A stretch of DNA of 64,000 nt from Solen grandis (taxonomy: Eukaryota > Mollusca > Bivalvia > Adapedonta > Solenidae): the NCBI GenBank assembly GCA_021229015.1, contig CM037777.1, positions 29,077,584 to 29,141,583 of the forward strand. Reading direction: 5' to 3'. The notes under the pieces are model-generated. The model made no database searches. It saw nothing but the letters and a program-made list of their open reading frames with translations, and had not been told where the DNA came from. Both the position numbers and the translations under genes were made by a program. The first letter of the stretch is position 1; every line of letters begins with the position of its first letter. Shown here piece by piece: positions 59,835 to 64,000 of the stretch.

Positions 59835-61065
59835 ATTACTTAAAAAATGCTGCCCTGTATTTCATTGAGGTTTCTGTAAGCAGTTATATAGAGAGACTTT
59901 GATAGTTTGCTATAATTTATTAGTATGTGTTTGCATGTCATCATTTTTAGTATTAAAACTTTCATTTATGATATTATTTATATGTAAAAATGTTGTCACA
60001 TTACTGTTTGAACTGTCTGTAATGAAAAATTGAGGGTTTCGCTAAGATTTTATCATCTTTCTAGGCTTTTACTTTATCAAAATTTTTCAGATCAAAATAT
60101 CATGCTGCATGTTCTTGTTGAAAGACCACATAACTCTTCTTAGTGCGTATAGGAATAGAAGGAGAGGTCAACCCTCAGTTTATTGAAGCCCTGTTTTTCC
60201 AGTTGTCTGTCTGTCTCTCTGTCTCAAGTTCAGATGGATGAATGCTGATGCTTTGCCTCCAGCACTGGCTCAAGGTGTTGAAACACAAAATACCATTTTA
60301 ATAAATAAAACATAAAGTAGATGGGTTGGCATCAGATATTATAGGGATTAATGGTACTACACAAGAAATAAGTCATGAGATGGTTCATTTGATCAGTTAC
60401 TGGAACTAGGTATAGGTATTTATGAAGTTTTACTTAGATACGTACCAGGCTTCAGTATTATCAAAGCTCTCTGTCTTGAGGTATTGTATTGTCAGAGTTC
60501 TCTTTCTTGGAGCACTGTATAATGTCAGAGTTATACTTCTTGGGGTATTGTATCAGATCTTTCTTTTGGGCAGTTTTAGATCTTTAACAGTTTGAGTAAA
60601 GGGGGTCCTCTGTGTGAGGTATGTGATAACAATGGATAAAAGTCATGAGATCAACGTCTCATTTGCTAACAATAAATGGGAACTTGTTGATGTCCAGTGA
60701 GAGATTTTAGCCCAATATGTGACTGTTTTATATTTCTACAAGCTTCTTTCTCTCACTGAGATTTTAAGGAAAAAAAAATGAGAACATTTCTCAAAATCTC
60801 TTGACTTGCGTTTTATGAAACATATCTTATTGAAATTTTCCTCAACTAAAAATAGCAAACTCTGTATCACAAGTATAGAATATTGAAGGAATCAAAGACC
60901 AGATACTTTAATATAAAAAAAAAAAACATGGGAATTCTGAGTCTTTAAAATTCAAGTTATGGAAAATCTCAGTTTTTACGTTTCATGAAAGGAAAGGCTG
61001 ATGTAACGTCTGGCTGGTCCACAAGTATGTATCCCTTGCTTGTTGATGAGTCACATCAATCTAAG

Positions 61066-61190
61066 GTCAGTATGTTGGTTCTACCCAGGTACCTCTGTGT
61101 ACTTGGGGTCTTCCTCCACCTGTAATTAGCTGGACGTCGCTTTATGATTGAAGTACTATCGCAATGACGGTAAACCCCAATACAACAACA
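61066..61190 (+). mobile_element. SINE 3' fragment
   Basis: Carries only the core and tail of the 54220 SINE family: GGTTCTACCCAGGTACC, GGTCTTCCTCCACC, TAGCTGGACGTCGC, then an A-rich tail ending CAACAACAAAAAC. The tRNA-like head is absent. Confidence 0.7.
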
Positions 61191-61859
61191 AAAACTAAGG
61201 TCAGTATGTAAAACATCAAGGTCATTAAATTAAATTGTCACGGTCATGAATATATGATGTCTAATATCTTTCAACCTTTTATGATATTTTAGGGTTGAAT
61301 TTTTAGCTACACCTGTAGATGTGAAGATTTTTTCTTTTCTTCTGTAAGAAGAGATGTATTGGCTGTATGACTAATTATTCCTTGTTTCTACATAATAAAG
61401 AATGCAGAATCTCTTTGAAAGCATAATATCCTATGAAATTATAATTAACTTAATGGTATTCTGTTATTGATCAGTCTGCCAATGTCATTTTTTCTTCCGT
61501 GTTTCTTCATGTTTTACGTACCAGTAATTTGATTGTTTCATACTGATTTTCCTTGATTTAGTTTCTTTCATTCACTCTTTTTCATAAAATGCAAGCTGTC
61601 AAATTAGAATGTACTTTTTTATTTTCATCAGTTTAGTTATCTACCAGAAACTAGTAGTTTATCAATCAATTGATATATAATGTTATTGGTAATCATAATT
61701 AGTAGCTGATTTGGTTTTCACTGGGCATGTCTTCTTATTCAGAGACCTAGAATACATGTACAGACGTTCAGACCTATATTTTAAATCTATTGACAAAGGG
61801 AGGCATAATTTAGAATTATATTTAGCTGTGTTTGCTTATTTTCAAAACATACCGCCTTA

Positions 61860-61985
61860 TAGCTAGCTTGCTGTAGGTCGGTGGTTCTACCCAGATGCCT
61901 CTATGCATTCGGGGTCTTCCTTCACCTGTAATTAGCTGGACGTTGCTATATGACTGAAACACTGTCAACGGTAAAATCAAATAGT
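61860..61985 (+). mobile_element. SINE 3' fragment
   Basis: Core and tail of the same SINE family (GTCGGTGGTTCTACCC, GGGGTCTTCCTTCACC, AGCTGGACGTTGC), 5'-truncated at about TAGCTAGCTTGC. Confidence 0.7.
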
Positions 61986-63110
61986 CAAAATATTCCTGTA
62001 GCATGTAGGGAATAATAGAGAATGGCCCTGGTGATCCAACTTAGACATTATCCCTTCACTTCAAAATGAATACTGAATTGTTTAGCAATATGAATTTCAT
62101 TGTAATTATTAAATTATCTATGGATATTTTGAAAACAAATCTTGATTTAGTTTTCTATTTTGTCCCCTGAATATATCTAGGATTGGTCATGGTTCAATGA
62201 ACCTATGCTCATGTCATTCACAATGAGGAATTACAGAGGAAAATATCAGTTATGTGACTTTAAGGTCAAGGTCACACTGAGTAGTCAAAGTGTGCAAGTT
62301 TTAAGCTCTTGTTGAATTTTGATGTAGACTTGAAACAAACTGCAATTGCAGTTAGAAAATGTGCATAGATAATGTTTGTCAAGTGACTTAGATGTCAAGG
62401 TCAAACATTGGTGCTGTTTCTTATGATAAAAAACCAGTATCTAGATGTTTATTTGAATGATGTTGACCTGCGAATATTTACCCATGAAGCTATAAGTATG
62501 GCTGTGTTTCACGCATAATTGAATGTACCATATGTGAAAAATTGGTAAAAAGTGGAAAATTGAGCTCTTGCAGTTGGAAATGATTTGAATCTAAGAAAAC
62601 AATCATATAATATAGAGTATACGTACACACGCAACGACTTCTTGAGAACCTATTTGTGATCATATATTCAGTTATGAAATTGGCATTTTATGCATTACTT
62701 TCATTCATATATTAATGTAAGTCATGTTGTAGTTGTGTAATCAGTTCTGCTTGTGTGAGTATGTGTAGCCGCTTCATCATAGTTATTGAGTAACATAAGG
62801 CAAACAACGCATTGTTAATAACACCATACGTCAAACATTTAATGTTGTATTTTAATTTTATAAAATAAATTTGATGGACAAATTTACTCTTGTTTGTTAT
62901 TTTTCGAGCCCAAACTGAGTGTGTCTAGAAATGTAGAAAGTATATGTGGTATTATTTAACTGTGATAATTGACTATAGTGATAGATCTTAAATTAATTTG
63001 GCGTCATCAACGATCACTTTCTGAAGCGGAGGATTCCGTAGACTGGCGGAGTAACACGATTGGCACCTCTGTGTTGGGGGTAATGATAACGGACCATATT
63101 GTTTCATTTT

Positions 63111-63845
63111 TATACGCCCGAATGGTCGTACTATGTTATACCCTCAGTCGTCCGTCTGTTCCTCTGTCCGTTACCTTGTGAACACAACTTCTCCTGCACT
63201 ACTGGTGGGAATTGGTTCGAACTTACCAGCAATACTTGCCCTTATATGTAGATGTGCATGAAGACTGGATTTCTCTCTCACATGCAACTTTCAAGAGTTA
63301 TGGCCCCTTTTCGATTTTTCCAATATGCACTTTTATAAACAGAACCTTGCCTTATTATGTAGATGTGCATGAAGACTGGATTTTAGCGCTCTATGATCTG
63401 AAGCTTTCAATAGTAAATTTAGATATATCAGCAAACAATGTCGGAGTCAAACAAAAGTGTTTTTCTCATGTCAGCATTATATGAATATGATAAAAAAATT
63501 AATTCGGACCTTGATAGTATCCGGATAGTATCCGCAAACAGCGTTGCCGTCAAACAAAACTATTTTTCTTTTTGTCAACATTTTGCATTTTCAATTTTTT
63601 TATCGTATTACCAGAAAGTGATGTGAATGATAAAAACTGATGTTTATGTTTTGATACAGGTATATCATTTATTTAACATTGATGCAATTATAATGATTTA
63701 TGAAATTTCAAGTTCATTTTGATATATTTCCCAATTCTTAACCTAGGCGTTGATTGATTAGGCTTCCTGTGAGGTAATTGACATGAGTATTGTACCATAT
63801 ATAACATACAAGGCCTTTTCACATTACAATACCTTCGGGCGTATA
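63111..63845. mobile_element. TATACGCCCGAA-TIR repeat
   Basis: Left end TATACGCCCGAATGG, right end CCTTCGGGCGTATA. The interior has two direct copies of TATGTAGATGTGCATGAAGA (about 63244 and 63356) and AACAATGTCGGAGTCAAACA / AACAGCGTTGCCGTCAAACA. Confidence 0.65.
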
Positions 63846-64000
63846 TTGCCACATTTTGTGGTGCTCTTGTTATGCCTAGCGTCAACTTTTTTGTAAAACC
63901 TACTTTCCTATTAAAATAAACGGTGGATTTACAACTGGTTTCCAATATAAATGATTAAATATTGATTTTACAACGTTGTATTTACTGTTCTTAAGTATAA

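Larger units (their letters stand above)
56796..63110. other. AT-rich intergenic or intronic sequence, no gene seen
   Basis: Outside the annotated MITEs and SINE fragments nothing coding is recognised. 62180-62420 resembles an old repeat with AAGGTCAAGGTCACACT. Confidence 0.3.

Overview
This is an AT-rich, intron-bearing, repeat-dense animal genomic window. There are no prokaryotic operons, ribosome binding sites or CRISPR arrays. The best guess at the host is a bivalve mollusc. The repeat vocabulary (AGCTCACC...GGCCCTCTTGTT elements, tRNA-derived SINEs with a conserved central core, palindromic MITEs, a DIRS retrotransposon) is what I associate with bivalve genomes. This is inference from remembered repeat style; no species is claimed. 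Two runs of exactly 100 N (32726-32825 and 46038-46137) mark scaffold gaps, so 32826-46037 is a separately placed contig.

Only two host protein genes can be supported, both on the + strand. (1) A complete 10-exon PDIA6 gene (ER protein disulfide isomerase P5) runs from 14009 to 22570. It encodes 439 aa with a signal peptide, two CGHC thioredoxin sites at residues 55-58 and 190-193, and a C-terminal KDEL. A near-consensus ER-stress element lies about 100 bp upstream of the ATG. (2) The 3' part of a chimaerin-like RhoGAP gene (four exons, 48987-51596) carries a full RhoGAP fold with its arginine finger. Its frame is broken in two places by what look like single-base losses in short C and G runs. 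The upstream SH2/C1 exons expected for a chimaerin were not found and may lie in or beyond the gaps.

Most of the rest is mobile DNA. The clearest autonomous element is a nearly intact 6.2-kb DIRS-type tyrosine-recombinase retrotransposon (38378-44603, minus strand). It has inverted terminal repeats, an internal complementary region that reproduces the circle junction, a Gag-like ORF, an RT/RNase H ORF and a tyrosine recombinase. All of its reading-frame breaks sit in simple-sequence tracts. It is inserted in a MITE that already carried a SINE.

Non-autonomous elements include nine copies of a hairpin-ended element (AGCTCACC family), several built from internal units of about 165 bp. A second family has the same architecture. 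There are two copies of a CAGGCCCGGATCCA-TIR transposon with 5-bp target duplications, a pogo/Tigger-like MITE in PDIA6 intron 7, a CAGGGCTCAAA MITE with 6-bp duplications, TTAA-bounded CCCTTTCCCTCAT palindromic MITEs, several SINE families, and four minisatellites with periods of 20, 29, 42 and 165 bp. Nested insertions give empty-site comparisons that define the ends of the AGCTCACC element.

The stretches 1-1380, 5950-6800, 22571-24550, 31090-32725, 36690-38287, 51600-64000 and parts between repeats hold no gene I can recognise. Some are probable 3' UTR or intron.
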